A DNA stretch of 64,000 nucleotides from Theodoxus fluviatilis (GCA_034096865.1 JAWQFJ010002863.1:90607-154606); one strand, 5' to 3'; positions 53,801-64,000 are shown, counted from the first letter of the stretch. Numbers and translations are program-made. The notes: generated by a model from the sequence alone, not told the origin.

Positions 53801-54859
53801 ACATCCCACTTACTTTGTCGTTATGTTGACAAGGGCCATTCCTATCTAAGGATAAGACATTCCGTCATGTTGTGAGGACCACAGGGGACTTCTCACATTG
53901 CCAAGCGGTCTAACGCGCTCACTCCGAAACGCAAGGATAGAAATACAGAGGTCTGCCGGTAGAATTGTATATGCAAATGCAGGACACCGTTCATCACTTG
54001 ACAACAAACAAAAGGCCAAACGACAGCATTCCAGGGCGACCTACTAACTGAGACATCCGCCGCACGGAAGATAGGGCGGGATGGAGACGAGTCATTCGAG
54101 CTCGAGGCGGCCGTCGACGCGAACGGGATTGTCTCTGCGGAGGTTCCCTCGACAAAGGGGCGAATAATGGACTGCGTTATTCCCTGGCGATCGCAGATAG
54201 CGTCGAACGTTTAAACGGAGCAGTCGACATCAAAGGCGTGTGCAATTTACAAGTCTAGAATGGCATGTCGTCCATTGTGTCTCATTGATCCCATCTCTCT
54301 TTCTCGATCTCGTAAAATCATGGGTCAAGGAGAGTCTCAGGGTCACCGTAACATCGGTTACAGCCCGCGACGGCGCCCATTTTATAAGCTGGCTCTTTCA
54401 CCCCTTCTTCTTAGTCTAATGGCGCCCTGTCCTTTATATCACCCTTAAGGATATGACCTCTGACCAATGTAGTATTCAGTCAGTCAGGCATTCGTTCATT
54501 TCTTCATTGCATTGTCTTTCCCATACGAGCATAAATGAAGGGCGTAACCAAAATGAACAATTGTTATGTCGAAGTTTTCCTCCTATCAGATACCTGACGC
54601 ATGACAATCACTCGGTCATCGTAGCAAACGATTTTTATCATAAGCTCAGCTTGGCGAGAGGGCCTCTCGAAAGTACGTCCCCGCGACAAGCGTCACAAGT
54701 TTAACAGGCTTGTTAACAACACATGCTTCACACATTGTAAGACAATGCAGTTATGTATCCACACACTGACATCGCCCCAAAATATACGTACATGTGTATT
54801 GAGTCAGAGCAGCTCATTATAAAATCAAATCCGCCCATGCAAAGATGCCCATACGTTTA
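50863..54859. other. Long unique intronic stretch, no gene seen
   Basis: Four kb with no microsatellite longer than a 17-bp poly(G) (51119-51135). ORFs of 60-113 codons lack motifs. A partial tRNA-like A box (TTGCCAAGCGG, 53899) has no B box. Confidence 0.55.
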
Positions 54860-54969
54860 CTCGCACATACACACACACACACACTGACCCATACATGCAC
54901 GCATAAACACAACATCACACATATACATATACGAGCACTCACTCAAACATGCACACACGTGCGGGCGAC

Positions 54970-55001
<32 letters not shown>

Positions 55002-55140
55002 TCACGCACACAAACATAATTAAATGAAACACATCCACACGCACATATTCTGTCCGTCCGTCCGTCCGTCCGTCAGTCTGTCTGTGTGTCTCTGTGTCTC
55101 TGTCTCGCTCTATGTGTCTCTCTGTGTCTCTCTCTCCCTC

Positions 55141-55196
<56 letters not shown>

Positions 55197-55226
55197 GTGT
55201 GTCTGTATGTCTGTATGCCTGTCTGC

Positions 55227-55321
<95 letters not shown>

Positions 55322-55372
55322 AAATACACACTAACACACACTAACACACACACATACATACATATACACACG
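54860..55372. repeat. Compound (CA)n, (GTCC)n, (TC)n, (TGTC)n, (CA)n
   Basis: CA-rich sequence (54867-55010), GTCC (55051-55075), TC (55152-55193), TGCC/TGTC (55199-55250), TC (55251-55282), CA (55283-55372). Confidence 0.95.
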
Positions 55373-55829
55373 TGTGTGTTGTTCGTCCGTCGAGTCGACG
55401 AGGACCACTCTAGTCATCCGAGGGTTGCTGGGACTGGCTCTGTCTGTGCGTGCGCAGATAGCTGACGAGGCCGATCCTGGCACGGAAGGTTCGGGAACAG
55501 AAGGGACATGGGACGAGTGGGCCGTCTCCAGGAGGGTTGACAGCATGGGCCTTTCGGGCTTGCCTCTTCTTTTCTGCGGCGGTGATCCTGTTTGCCTCGC
55601 ATGTCTTGGCACCTTTGTGGATGGAAGAGCGCCAGGTGGATCGGTCCATTGCAGCTCGTTCCCACGTGTCTGGGTTGATGGCAAAAGCTTTCAGTGAGGC
55701 TTTCTGGGTGTCTTTGAAGCGTTTCTGTTGCCCACCGTGGGACCGCTGGCCATGCTGGAGCTCGCCATAGAAGAGTCTCTTTGGCAGTCTCTCGTCTGGC
55801 ATCCGGACTACGTGCCCTGCCCAGCGAAG
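55373..55829 (-). mobile_element. C-terminal fragment of a non-LTR retrotransposon
   Basis: The minus strand is open from LRWAGHVVRMPDERLPKRL (55829) through FYGELQHGQRSHGGQQKRF, KDTQKASLKAFAINPDTWE, RSTWRSSIHKGAK and CPFCSRTFRARIGLVSYLR, ending DD and TAG (55412-55410). This is the classic LINE C-terminus with a C-x2-C finger, here without a frameshift, so it is younger than the other fragments. The 3' UTR runs into a CA array, and the 5' side is cut off by another CA array. Confidence 0.9.
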
Positions 55830-56018
55830 CACACATACACACACAATAACACACACACATACGCACACGCACTCACACTAACACACACTAATACACACAC
55901 ATACAGACATACACACAAACATACACATACACATACACACACGCACGCACACACACACACGCGCACACACACACACACTCCCACTAACACACACTAATAC
56001 ACACACACATACAGACAT

Positions 56019-56093
<75 letters not shown>

Positions 56094-56099
56094 CACACA
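55830..56099. repeat. (CA)n and CACTAACA-type array
   Basis: Impure CA with TACACA and ACTAACAC variants, then a long CA run (56018-56098). It ends about 40 bp from the donor of the exon at 56138. Confidence 0.96.
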
Positions 56100-56137
56100 T
56101 CCATTCCGACTCCGTGCCCACCCCGAACTGCACTCAC

Positions 56138-56369
56138 CTTGTATATATTGGGGTTGGTGTTGGGGTCGATGAGGACGTCAAAGCGGGTGTAGACGCCGTT
56201 GAGAAGCTCCACAATCATCTTTGCGTTCATTGAGTGTTTGGCGCAGAACTGGCTGAAGCCCAGGATGCCCGAGAAGAGAATGGTGACGGTACTGAACTTC
56301 ATGGCGCTCACTGTGCGCTGATGCCGCAACTCGTGGGCCACGGAGGGCGGCAAGATGGAATACATCAGT
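56138..56369 (-). CDS. GUCY1B1: Soluble guanylate cyclase beta-1-type subunit, first catalytic-domain exon
   Basis: The exon has one base plus 77 codons. It begins [18 protein letters not shown] and continues [12 protein letters not shown] and [12 protein letters not shown] to NIYK. FSGILGF is the beta-subunit form of the class III cyclase metal-binding motif. The metal-binding aspartate used by alpha subunits (FSDIVGF) is replaced by serine-glycine, as in vertebrate beta-1 (FSGIVGF), so the active site needs an alpha partner, which is not in this window. The acceptor CCACAG ends at 56370; the donor GTGAG starts at 56137, in phase 0. The following intron is 54.3 kb. The exon is closely flanked by repeats: a CA array starts about 40 bp downstream, and a GA/CGAA array starts about 25 bp upstream of the acceptor. 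Confidence 0.96.
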
Positions 56370-56391
56370 CTGTGGAAGAGAGCGTGCTAGT

Positions 56392-56506
56392 GAGAGAGAG
56401 AGAACGAACGAACGAACGAACGAACTTTATTTTGCAAGGGGAGTGAATTAGGCAGTAGTGCCCTTCTTACAGTCAGCCCTTGAGGCAAAATATTCAAATG
56501 TGGTGA

Positions 56507-56600
<94 letters not shown>
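56392..56600 (-). repeat. (GA)n/(CGAA)n with a short retrotransposon-end segment and a second (GA)n
   Basis: GA (56392-56402) and CGAA (56403-56423) arrays lead into TTTATTTTGCAAGGGG. On the minus strand this gives AATAAAGTTCG then a TTCG array, matching the 3' end structure at 7444-7510. A second GA run spans 56513-56590 and ends in ten G. Confidence 0.85.
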
Positions 56601-56601
<1 letters not shown>

Positions 56602-56843
56602 GTTTAGGGGTGTTTGTGTAATCACGCACATTTTCTAGGCATTCAAGAGTATAGTTATATATATGTGCGTACAAGCCCGTCTGTTTGCATGCATATGCAT
56701 CCATTCGTGCAGGCATCTATGTATACTGCATCTATATCAAATAAATCATTGCACAAACAGTAACACATAAACATAATGTGAAACACAAGTTTCTCTTCTT
56801 CTTTTTTAAACTCCAGCTCTTTGTCACTGAGGGTAAAGCTCAG

Positions 56844-56845
<2 letters not shown>

Positions 56846-56900
<55 letters not shown>
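56846..56900. repeat. (TA)n microsatellite
   Basis: TA repeats with two GTATA interruptions. Confidence 0.95.
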
Positions 56901-56901
<1 letters not shown>

Positions 56902-59452
56902 ACCGCGTGCTTTAACAAGCTGTGAAGCCATGACAGTGTTTGTGTCCCAGGTCACAGAACCCTTTGGAAATCCATACAGCGAATCGTGATTAACGGTGTT
57001 CAGGCACTACACAGCATCGACAAAGCAAATGTGAACACGTCCTTTGCCGTGAGCTATTTTCGCGGTTTGCTTGAAAGACGTCACACCTGCCATTCTGAAA
57101 ACCGTGACATTCAGCTTGTACGGTTTGGCTTCTTTTTCCTATATACATGCATATACATCGTTTGCGTTTTTCAAAAGACCTTCACAATAATACATGAGCC
57201 AAATTTTTCAAAGAGTTTCTTAAACAGACGAGAGAGAAAAACCACAAAAACCGCTGACTTTGCTTGGAAGTTGCAACAGCATTGGCATTAGAGAACGCGA
57301 TAATTCATACCGCGTTCACTTCAGAAAGACCGCAGATGGCGTTGGAAGAACTGGAAATCGCAAACGCTTTCAGGTGAAACGAGCCACTCTGCCGGTATCT
57401 GTGCACAGAGTGAATGCTTTGATTCCCATCCTCAAGGTTGAAACAAAACAGCACATGTTTCGCGTTTTACGTCCCTCTTACGACGAGCCTATCTCAGGAG
57501 GAGATAGCTCCTCGAAAGCACAGAAAAGTCATCTTCGCACAGGAAGGTTTCAAAGGCCTTATCTCAAATGCTCCCTGATCACATGCAACCTCACTTAGCG
57601 CAGTCCTCCTGTCCATATCTGGGAAGATATGTCGAATATGATGCACCGTGAGAGAGAAATGGGTGCAAAATGGAGAAAAAAACTGTTGTGCTCAGTCTTT
57701 GGAGTAAAAGGAGAAATCTTACCGTTATGTTTTTACGGTGCATTTAGAACATCGTACAGCCTTTCTTCACAACGTGCATTTCGCCACGACCCGTAGGACA
57801 GGTGACGGATAACGCACCTCTCTCTTTGTTTACGTTTCTTCCATTCATCTCTCAAAGTGCCTGTCGTATCACGTGATCTGCCCGAACACAGCTCTCCGCC
57901 TGACATCATGTTTCAGTCTGGACTAAATCAAACCAAACCAATGTGTTTTATTTGGATTAACATTAAGGGTAATAACATCGTGTAAGCCTTGCAGTTTTTC
58001 ATCAGATGTGCCAAGGATCTTTTACTAAGGGGATTCCCTGTCACTAGTATTATACCTGCCACTGCAAATATTTCACTGCCAGAATTAAACACAAAAGCAT
58101 GAGTTCAGTTTAAATTATTGTAAAATAAATAATATAACATGCTAACCCTCCATTCTCAAGGGACGCTGATATGCTTTGCTCGGAACGATGAAAAATAGCA
58201 GTAAAGCCATTCTGAACAGTTACTAAACCACACCATCCACTCACCTCGCACAGCTGTCTACAAGTTGAGGTATAAAACCAAATCCTAATTTTGTAAAGTT
58301 TGCGCAACAAGACCGATGATTCCAAACACATTAAAAAATTTGTATGTGGTCAAGACACGGTGCAAAGAGGATAGTAATAGGTTTCCTTCAGTCCCGAATG
58401 ACCATGAATCCGTGCCGCTAGATGCCAGTCACAGTTTGAGAGAAAGCTCATGAACCAGACAGATAGCAAGCACCTGTGAAGGATGATCCAGCTTCGGGTG
58501 GACAGGCCAGCATCTACCTTCAGATCATTCTAGTCCACTAGAGGCTTCGCCTGCCGGCGAAAGGGTCTCTAACACAGTTCATAACACGTGATGGAACTAA
58601 TCCGTCCGGAATATTTATAAGGAGGTCACACGAGAGGCTTGTGGGATAGCACTCTGTTCCCTGACATACACCGTTAAAGTAGTTCTAAGACTATCTCGCT
58701 CAAAACCAAAGAATTACGCTTGTTGAAGAAATAAACAAGCGTTTATTCGACACAATAAAATGTTTGTGTTGAAATGGAAACAAGTTTTGACATCTGAATG
58801 ATTTATGTAAAAAGTGGAACAAATACTATCCAGAACGAGCTATTTTTGGCAGAATGCTGTAATGCGAAGGGTCAAGTCTATTACGCATTCATTGCGAACT
58901 GCTCCAGAGTCACTAATGACTCGGGTTCAAAGAATGTCTTCAGATGCGAACACTGCAGTGTGGACTGTCACTCCCACAAATAGGATAGCATCACATTAAA
59001 ACTTCATACTTAAAGACTATCAAACATTCTCATTTAATCTAGTCACATTTTAAATTGCAGTCAAAGTTGTGATACTTGTATAGACATTCGAATGAAAAAA
59101 TCTTCGCGCACGCCTTACAGCGTATCAGTGTTTAACGAGCTGCGATCTTCAATGACGTGCATGCCCACGAAAACCTAAGAATGATAATCTACACATGCAG
59201 GGTTTACTGTAACTTCAGACTGATTGAGGAAGGCTGAGGGGAAATGTATCACTGTGTTGATTTGACGACTTGGAGTTCATTTCCCTCATTTCATGGACCC
59301 TGGAAGGCGGCAAGCGTGGGTAGTGGAAACCCACGTCCTTTGCCTCGGTGCCCGAGGTCAACTCATCTCTCAAAGTCTCAAGGTGCACTGAAGAATCAAC
59401 TCTCTCTGCCCGAGTGCCTATGCGATGCGGTGCAGTGAGTACTCACTCCTAC
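56901..59452 (-). other. Intron sequence of the cyclase gene, no other gene seen
   Basis: Unique sequence. 57260-57600 is open for about 112 codons on the plus strand without any motif. 57930-58040 may be an old SINE piece (GTGCCAAGGATCTTTTAC) but lacks a second diagnostic block. Confidence 0.6.
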
Positions 59453-59623
59453 CTGTCTGTCTTTCGCTTCTCGTCCTCCAGCTCTCGGTACGTCAGCTGC
59501 AGCTGGTCCGTGAGCACCTCCAGTCTCTGCGTCAGCTTGTACTCAGCTTCGAACTGCTCGGACAGCAAGACCAGGTCTCGCGTGGCGTCGTGCAGGGGAA
59601 TGTCGCTCAAGAAGAGACCTCGC
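59453..59623 (-). CDS. GUCY1B1: Soluble guanylate cyclase beta-1-type subunit, signalling-helix (coiled-coil) exon
   Basis: The exon has one base, 56 codons and two bases. The first G completes the AG left by the previous exon (AGG, Arg), giving the conserved [17 protein letters not shown] junction. The remainder ([19 protein letters not shown] to [10 protein letters not shown]) is a charged amphipathic helix with heptad-like leucines. It is the parallel coiled coil that links sensor and catalytic domains in soluble cyclases. The acceptor TTCTTCAG ends at 59624; the donor GTAGG starts at 59452, in phase 2. Length and phase are what the family predicts. The upstream intron (61395-59624) carries a 12-bp minisatellite and a guanine-rich stretch. 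Confidence 0.96.
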
Positions 59624-59669
59624 CTGAAGAAAAGTACAAACGCCCAAGTGAGTGTAGACAGAAGAGAGA

Positions 59670-59765
59670 AGTGGGGAAGGGGGTGGGGGGTGGAAGGGGG
59701 GTGGTGGAAGGGGGGTGGGGGGTGGAAGGGGGGGGTGGAAGGGGGGAGGGGGAGGGAGGGAGAGA
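59670..59765 (+). repeat. G-rich (GGGGTGGAAGG)n imperfect repeat
   Basis: Repeated GGGGGTGGAAGGGGGG-type blocks 44 bp upstream, on the intron side, of the acceptor for the coiled-coil exon. In the transcript this is a C-rich, CCACC-type tract; the template strand is the G-rich one. Confidence 0.9.
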
Positions 59766-60910
59766 GACAGGAGGAGAGAGAAACAGACGGACCGACAGGG
59801 GAAAAAAAACACAGACTAAGAGAGCGCAAGGAGTCTCAGCATTAACAACAAAAAACAAGTTCACCGGGAAACTTCTTTGATTCAAACACAGCACATTAAA
59901 ATTCGAGCCGTTTTTCAGTCTAAAAAGATTGCAGACAGCCCCATTTCCATCACCAAAAAAATCCTAAAACCGTTTCCCCCTTCATGCCGGGGAGGGGGGG
60001 GGGGAATCAAAATTGTCGATAAGGGCTGAACTTTTAGGGGAAGTTTTGATGGATTATCAATACCCTATGCTCCTGTTTTTCAATTCGTCAGCTATCGGAA
60101 GAAAATTTGGGAAATTTTGCCAGATTCGTTCGTGTCTCTTCAGTTAATTTAAACGCCACAAAGTGATTAATGGAAACGCACTTGTCACTGCGAAACTGAC
60201 ATTGACAACAAGTTTTCCAACAAGCGGTCGTTTCCATACAATGTGTCCCTTTTCGAATCAGCCGTGCTCGATCGAGGAGATATTCAAGTGTCAGATTCAG
60301 TCCCGGAATGGCGATTAGATGCCAATTCTGCCTCTCAAAATATTAGATGAAAGGAATTTTAAGGAGAAGAAAGAAGTCAGGTGGCTGCGAAATGACTGAG
60401 TGCCGAGTAAGTGACCACTACTCCAAGACGTCCGCTTACAACAGCATTTCAGTCGAGCAGCTCTTCAACGTCGAGCACGCGAGCATGTTTTTCAAAAGCA
60501 CTTGTTCTCTCTATTGCTATAAAAAATGGAACAAGACACTTGATCTCACACAACATGCCTTCGTTGCCTTAATCGACTAGGTCGAGATGTTGGTGTTTAT
60601 GCGAAAGAAAATTTACTAAAGCGATGGTGATAAATACAAACAAGAAAAACTCCGACAAAAATAAACGGCGATAGCTTCTGCTTTGAAAAAGGAAGCGGGG
60701 CAGAAATAGTTTCAAGTGAGAGCACGTGTATCCGTTCGTTGTGTGTACAAGTGGCAAAATGTAAGTGTGAGTGCAGGCGCGTGTGTGCGTGCATGCGTGC
60801 CTTCGTGTTCCGCTTGCGCGCGTGCGTCCGCCTGTCCGTCCAGTCCATATGAGCATCTGTCTGTGTACGTATGTGCGTATTTCTGTGTTGTCTCTTCTTG
60901 TGTTTGCTTA
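59766..60910 (-). other. Intron sequence of the cyclase gene, no other gene seen
   Basis: No coding or repeat signal of note apart from a G tract at 59994-60003. Confidence 0.6.
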
Positions 60911-61108
60911 CCTGCATACCTGCCTGCATACCTGCCTGCATACCTGCCTGCATATGTGCCTGCATATGTGCCTGCCTTCCTGTCTGCCTTCCTGTCTGCC
61001 TTCCTGTCTGCTTTCCTGTCTGCCTTCCTGTCTGCCTTCCTGTCTGCCTTCCTGTCTGCCTTCCTGTCTGCCTTCCTGTCTGCCTTCCTCTCTGCCTTCC
61101 TGTCTGCC
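60911..61108 (+). repeat. 12-bp minisatellite, about 16 units in three variants
   Basis: Three CTGCATACCTGC units are followed by two CTGCATATGTGC units and about eleven CTGCCTTCCTGT units with one or two substitutions. Because 12 is a multiple of three, long low-complexity ORFs (PACI, PVCL and SAFL types) arise on both strands. Confidence 0.95.
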
Positions 61109-61395
61109 ATGTGATTATGTAATCGCACTCTTGAAAATAGTTCAGCGCACGCACCCGTCTGTGTACAAGAGCGTGTGCGTGCAGAGTGTGTATGTATTTG
61201 TGAATCTATGAACGTATTTCAATATGTGTAACACAACACACTAAGTGATTCCGGATCCTGCTAGCTGTGGACAGCTCAAGACTCTAGATGAAATCGCCGT
61301 CTTCACTCACAACGCGTTAACGAAAACATCCATCACCTCCTACTACTACACGGCATGCCGTGCCAATCTGTTCACGTGTTTGCTGCACTCCTCAC

Positions 61396-61913
61396 CTGCT
61401 GAGGTCATCCAAGTTGGTGACACTGGCAGAGCACAGGAACAGCATGAGGTCGCTCTCTTCCACAAAGATCATCTGGCCCTTGAGACGCATGCGCGAACTG
61501 TCAGTCAGCGTGTCCCCGGTGTCCAGACCCTCCATGGTCAGGATGCCTTCCTTGGTCCTCAGCACGAAGACCGTGTTGATGTGGGACAGCACGCCGTTGA
61601 AGTCCAGGTCCATGTGCGGCCGCACTAGATCGAAGAGGTCTGTAAGGAGGACGTCCCCGCGTTCGATCTTGGGAATGACTCTGGTGATGGACGTGCCTGC
61701 CTGCCGGATGACCATGTTCCTGTCGTACATCATGTGGAAGGGAAAGCTGCGGCAAAAGGTGGCCGGTCCGATCTTGGGCTCCAGGGGCAGGAGGTGGGAG
61801 TGGTGGTCCACGTTGTTCTGGCTCTCCTTTTCCATCCCGCTGTCCTTCTGCACGATGGCGAACTGCACGTGGTCGATGCCGTCCCCCTTGGATTTGTACA
61901 CAGTCACGTCCAC
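61396..61913 (-). CDS. GUCY1B1: Soluble guanylate cyclase beta-1-type subunit, exon encoding the HNOB end and HNOBA (PAS-like) domain
   Basis: This is 172 codons plus two bases. The exon opens in phase 0 with VDVTVYKSK, directly continuing the LHQQE end of the preceding exon. It then runs through FCRSFPFHMMYD, VRPHMDLDF, LSHINTVFVLR, LKGQMIFVEESD and FLCSASVTNLDDLS. These match the HNOBA domain, which couples haem-domain movement to the cyclase domain and mediates dimerisation with the alpha subunit. The acceptor is CTGCAG ending at 61914; the donor GTGAG starts at 61395 and leaves AG of a codon (phase 2). The upstream intron is only 830 bp, and a tandem repeat begins about 20 bp from the acceptor on its intronic side. 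The stretch between the first beta strand and FCRSFPFH is glutamate- and histidine-rich and is the most divergent part compared with vertebrate beta-1. Confidence 0.96.
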
Positions 61914-61934
61914 CTGCAGGCAAGAGGAGAGGGG

Positions 61935-62340
61935 TGCAGGCATAGGCATTCACCTTCTGGAACGCTACAACCCAAGGATTTTGATAAGCCACCTTCTTCT
62001 TTTTTCGTCTTCCGCATTTCATTAGGACTTTCTTCATAGTAAGATACGTTACGGCCCAAAGATAAGGAGTACAGGCGTAGGCATTCACCTTCCTGAACGC
62101 TACGACCGAATGATTATGATGAGCCAAAATGCGTTTTCATCTTCCTCAGTTCGTTGTAACTTTCTTCATAGCAAGATAAGTTACGGCCGAAAGGATAGCA
62201 ATGCAGGCGTAGGCATTCATCATGAAAAATTGTGGAACGCTATGACCGAATGAACAATGAGGAGCCAAAATTTATATTCATGCTCTGCATTTCCTCTTGA
62301 CTTCTTGATAGAAAGACATGTTATCAATATAAGTAAGCCT
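61935..62340. repeat. Tandem repeat of about 134 bp, 2.7 copies, beside the HNOBA exon
   Basis: The string TGCAGGCATAGGCATTCACC recurs at 61935, 62070 (TACAGGCGTAGGCATTCACC) and 62202 (TGCAGGCGTAGGCATTCATC). Each copy is followed by GGAACGCTA-x-ACC, GAGCCA or AAGCCA, and a CTTTCTTCATAG-x-AAGATA block. The first copy starts 22 bp from the exon's first base. Confidence 0.92.
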
Positions 62341-62743
62341 AGGGTGTGGAGTTCCATATATGCACATGGGTTATTGATCACCTTTGCGATTCAATGTTGC
62401 TTGAACAAAATAGACATTTCCTTGAGCCTATACTACATTGCACTTGATTGTATCAAGATATATAATACTGTAGAGAGCACTGTCTACGACAAGACAGAAT
62501 AACATGCAACAGTTAAACGCAAAAGATTTTCTCTGGAGCCTTAATTAATAACAGCAGTCAGGTCCACATTCAGTCTAGATACAACCACGATTGCCTTCAC
62601 GCATGATCAGCTACATCGAAGGTGCCGTGCAGCTGATATCACCCGCAGTCATGGCCACTGATAGCGAAGCCCAACCTCAGTCAAGGTCACCTACTTGACC
62701 TGGGGTCGCCTGCATTCGAAAGTGACTTTGACCCCGTCCTCAC
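62341..62743 (-). other. Remaining intron between the HNOB and HNOBA exons
   Basis: AT-rich unique sequence. TCAAGGTCA occurs at 62683. Confidence 0.7.
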
Positions 62744-63048
62744 CTCCTGCTGGTGGAGTTTGCTGGCTACGGCCTTGACGATGCCGATGACGATGCGCTC
62801 AAGGCCCTCGCGCTCCGAGTAGTAGTGCAGGATCATGGCTCCGTCCTCAGGCCGCACCGTGCACCGGAAGGAAGGGGCGCGCATGCCCGGGTAGATGGTC
62901 GCCAGGTGGTCGTGCAGGGCGTCCAGGTTCTGCAGGAAGTCCATGGTGGTGGAGCCCAGCACCTGTAGGATCTTGTCGTAGCCAGACTCCTCGCAGAATT
63001 CGAAGAAGTACTTTCCGAATAGCTCCAGCACATCTCCCGCTGGCACGT
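62744..63048 (-). CDS. GUCY1B1: Soluble guanylate cyclase beta-1-type subunit, exon encoding most of the HNOB domain (partial gene)
   Basis: This exon encodes the C-terminal two thirds of the haem-binding sensor of the NO receptor, which makes cGMP from GTP as an alpha/beta heterodimer. It has 101 complete codons preceded by two bases of a split codon. Visible landmarks are the [15 protein letters not shown] segment, [16 protein letters not shown], which carries the proximal haem-ligand histidine (His105 in human beta-1), and HYYSEREGL, which is the Y-x-S-x-R haem-propionate motif. The acceptor is a pyrimidine-rich tract ending TTTCAG just before 63048; the donor is GTGAGG from 62743, in phase 0. 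The sequence follows vertebrate beta-1 closely and is unlike the atypical insect Gyc-88E type or vertebrate beta-2. The first roughly 60 residues are not found in the 950 bp upstream within the window and must lie past its end. Identity as a beta-1-type subunit is firm; NO sensitivity is inferred from the retained haem residues. Confidence 0.95.
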
Positions 63049-63078
63049 CTGAAAGATAACGGTAAAGATGTGGCTTTT

Positions 63079-63157
63079 TAATACAGCGACTTACCACCAT
63101 TTCCTGGATCTTGAAACCGCTGTACACTTTACCCCCTGATCATTGTGCCGCTTGATC
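63079..63157 (+). repeat. Copy of the AGCGACTTACCACC dispersed repeat
   Basis: AATACAGCGACTTACCACC, a GAAACCGCTGTACAC block and TTTACCCCCTGATCATTG match 24114-24190. It starts only 30 bp from the acceptor of the HNOB exon. Confidence 0.78.
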
Positions 63158-63399
63158 GGTCCTTCACTGGCACCTGACGACAAACACAGAGACAGTCACG
63201 AAGCAGCGCCTACTTCACTTCCTGGGAACTATTCCATCGCGATGCTGACACATGGCAATATACAAGTGTTCGCACTTCAGTCTGCCAACACTGTACTTCA
63301 TCTGGATAGGGTCCCCCCTGTGGGTTGGGGAGAAAGAAACTCACCGCGTCTCCCTCCGCGATTCGCAATAGACAAATAACCCGGGAAATCGTGACGACT

Positions 63400-63645
63400 G
63401 GCTCTTCATCTAGCTAGTTTCCGTGATTTCGTGGTCAATGGTCTTACATAGCCTTCAACGGCTGATAGGCCGTAAAGCCTCATCCATACGTTCATTCATT
63501 CCTGGATGAGAGGAAGCAATGGAGGTTAAGCATCTTGCTCAAGTGTGCAAAGCCGGTATTCGCGCAGGTTCGAACGTAGCACGCACTATCCCCACACTAT
63601 TGCAGACAAAAGTGAGTTAACCTCTTGGCCACAGAGCTTAACGTA
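63400..63645 (-). mobile_element. tRNA-derived SINE
   Basis: On the minus strand there is an RNA polymerase III A box TGGCCAAGAGG (63631-63621) and a B box GTTCGAACC (63576-63568), 55 bp apart. A body follows with TTGAGCAAGATGCTTAACC and GAATGAATGAACG, then a 3' part GGCTTTACGGCCTATCAGCC (63477-63458) and GGCTATGTAAG. The 3' part recurs at 15254, 20146 and 48684. The family is not named here because I cannot compare it with a library. Confidence 0.78.
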
Positions 63646-63654
63646 AGGATAATG

Positions 63655-63722
63655 GTATTATAAAGCGACCTATCACCGCTATCCAGGTCTCAACCCGCTT
63701 TACACATTGCCCTGTCTCAGAC
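63655..63722 (+). repeat. Partial copy of the AAGCGACCTATCACC dispersed repeat
   Basis: TTATAAAGCGACCTATCACC and CTCAACCCGCTTTACACATT match the first two blocks of the copies at 24114 and 63079. Confidence 0.7.
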
Positions 63723-63945
63723 AGAGATACCGTGATCAAAGATGTAAGTCGTATAAAATGACTATTTCTCATTATCTACTGGATGTAAAACTGCGTGAAC
63801 AATACGCAAACACAATGGTGTTGGTGAAAACCCCAGAAAACAAGACAGAAAGGCTTGCTCATTATTTGAGATATTTTACTACTGTAACTACAATGGCACG
63901 AACACAACATATCGTCTGCGATGATCCTGATTTTGTTCGTGCAGA

Positions 63946-63980
<35 letters not shown>

Positions 63981-64000
63981 TTTTATATCTCTCTCGCTCT
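63946..64000. repeat. (TC)n microsatellite at the window end
   Basis: TC runs with TTTC and TATATC interruptions that continue past the window. Confidence 0.95.

Noticed and set aside
53885..53960. tRNA-like A box (TTGCCAAGCGG)
   Set aside because: No B box at the expected distance and no cloverleaf; at most a SINE relic.
55410..55872. 152-codon minus-strand ORF as a host gene
   Set aside because: Contains LINE C-terminal blocks (GELQHGQRSHGG, CPFCSRTFRARIGL), so it is a retrotransposon fragment.
61501..62127. 208-codon minus-strand ORF
   Set aside because: Out-of-frame shadow of the HNOBA exon extended through the tandem repeat; the correct frame matches the cyclase family with exact splice phases.

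Overview
The window is eukaryotic nuclear DNA, most likely from a marine mollusc, and a gastropod is my best guess. It has GT-AG introns, non-LTR retrotransposon and tRNA-derived SINE debris of mollusc-like type, and a very heavy load of microsatellites. It contains no bacterial-style gene set. Nearly all long open reading frames are read-throughs of simple repeats.

The one gene that can be identified with confidence lies on the minus strand. It encodes a soluble (nitric-oxide-sensing) guanylate cyclase subunit of the beta-1 type. Five consecutive exons are present: 63048-62744 (haem-nitric-oxide-binding, HNOB), 61913-61396 (HNOBA/PAS-like), 59623-59453 (signalling helix/coiled coil), 56369-56138 (start of the cyclase catalytic domain) and 1847-1704 (catalytic domain, ETVGDKYM segment). 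All donors and acceptors are canonical and the reading phase is kept through every junction. The exons for the N-terminal part of the HNOB domain lie beyond position 64000, and those for the end of the catalytic domain lie before position 1. Together the five exons give 1370 bp of coding sequence.

The four upstream exons sit within about 7 kb. The fourth and fifth are separated by a 54.3-kb intron (56137-1848) that makes up 85% of the window. This intron holds compound microsatellites, two clear minisatellites or tandem duplications, C-terminal fragments of at least four non-LTR retrotransposons (about 7.5-8.0, 10.8-11.1, 14.6-15.0 and 55.4-55.8 kb), a MITE-like inverted-repeat element (46.0-46.2 kb), an element packed with TCAAGGTCA motifs (21.3-22.2 kb), and several copies of a SINE-like repeat that runs straight into tetranucleotide arrays.

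Inside the giant intron, 26.45-30.63 kb is nearly free of microsatellites and locally CpG-rich. It ends at a short plus-strand ORF that starts after in-frame stops and finishes on a strong splice donor (30634-30713). I read this as a possible promoter, 5' UTR and first coding exon of an unidentified gene nested antisense within the cyclase gene. It is the most interesting unproven signal here. A three-base N gap lies at 48805-48807 inside a repeat, so the contiguity of the giant intron depends on the assembly at that point.
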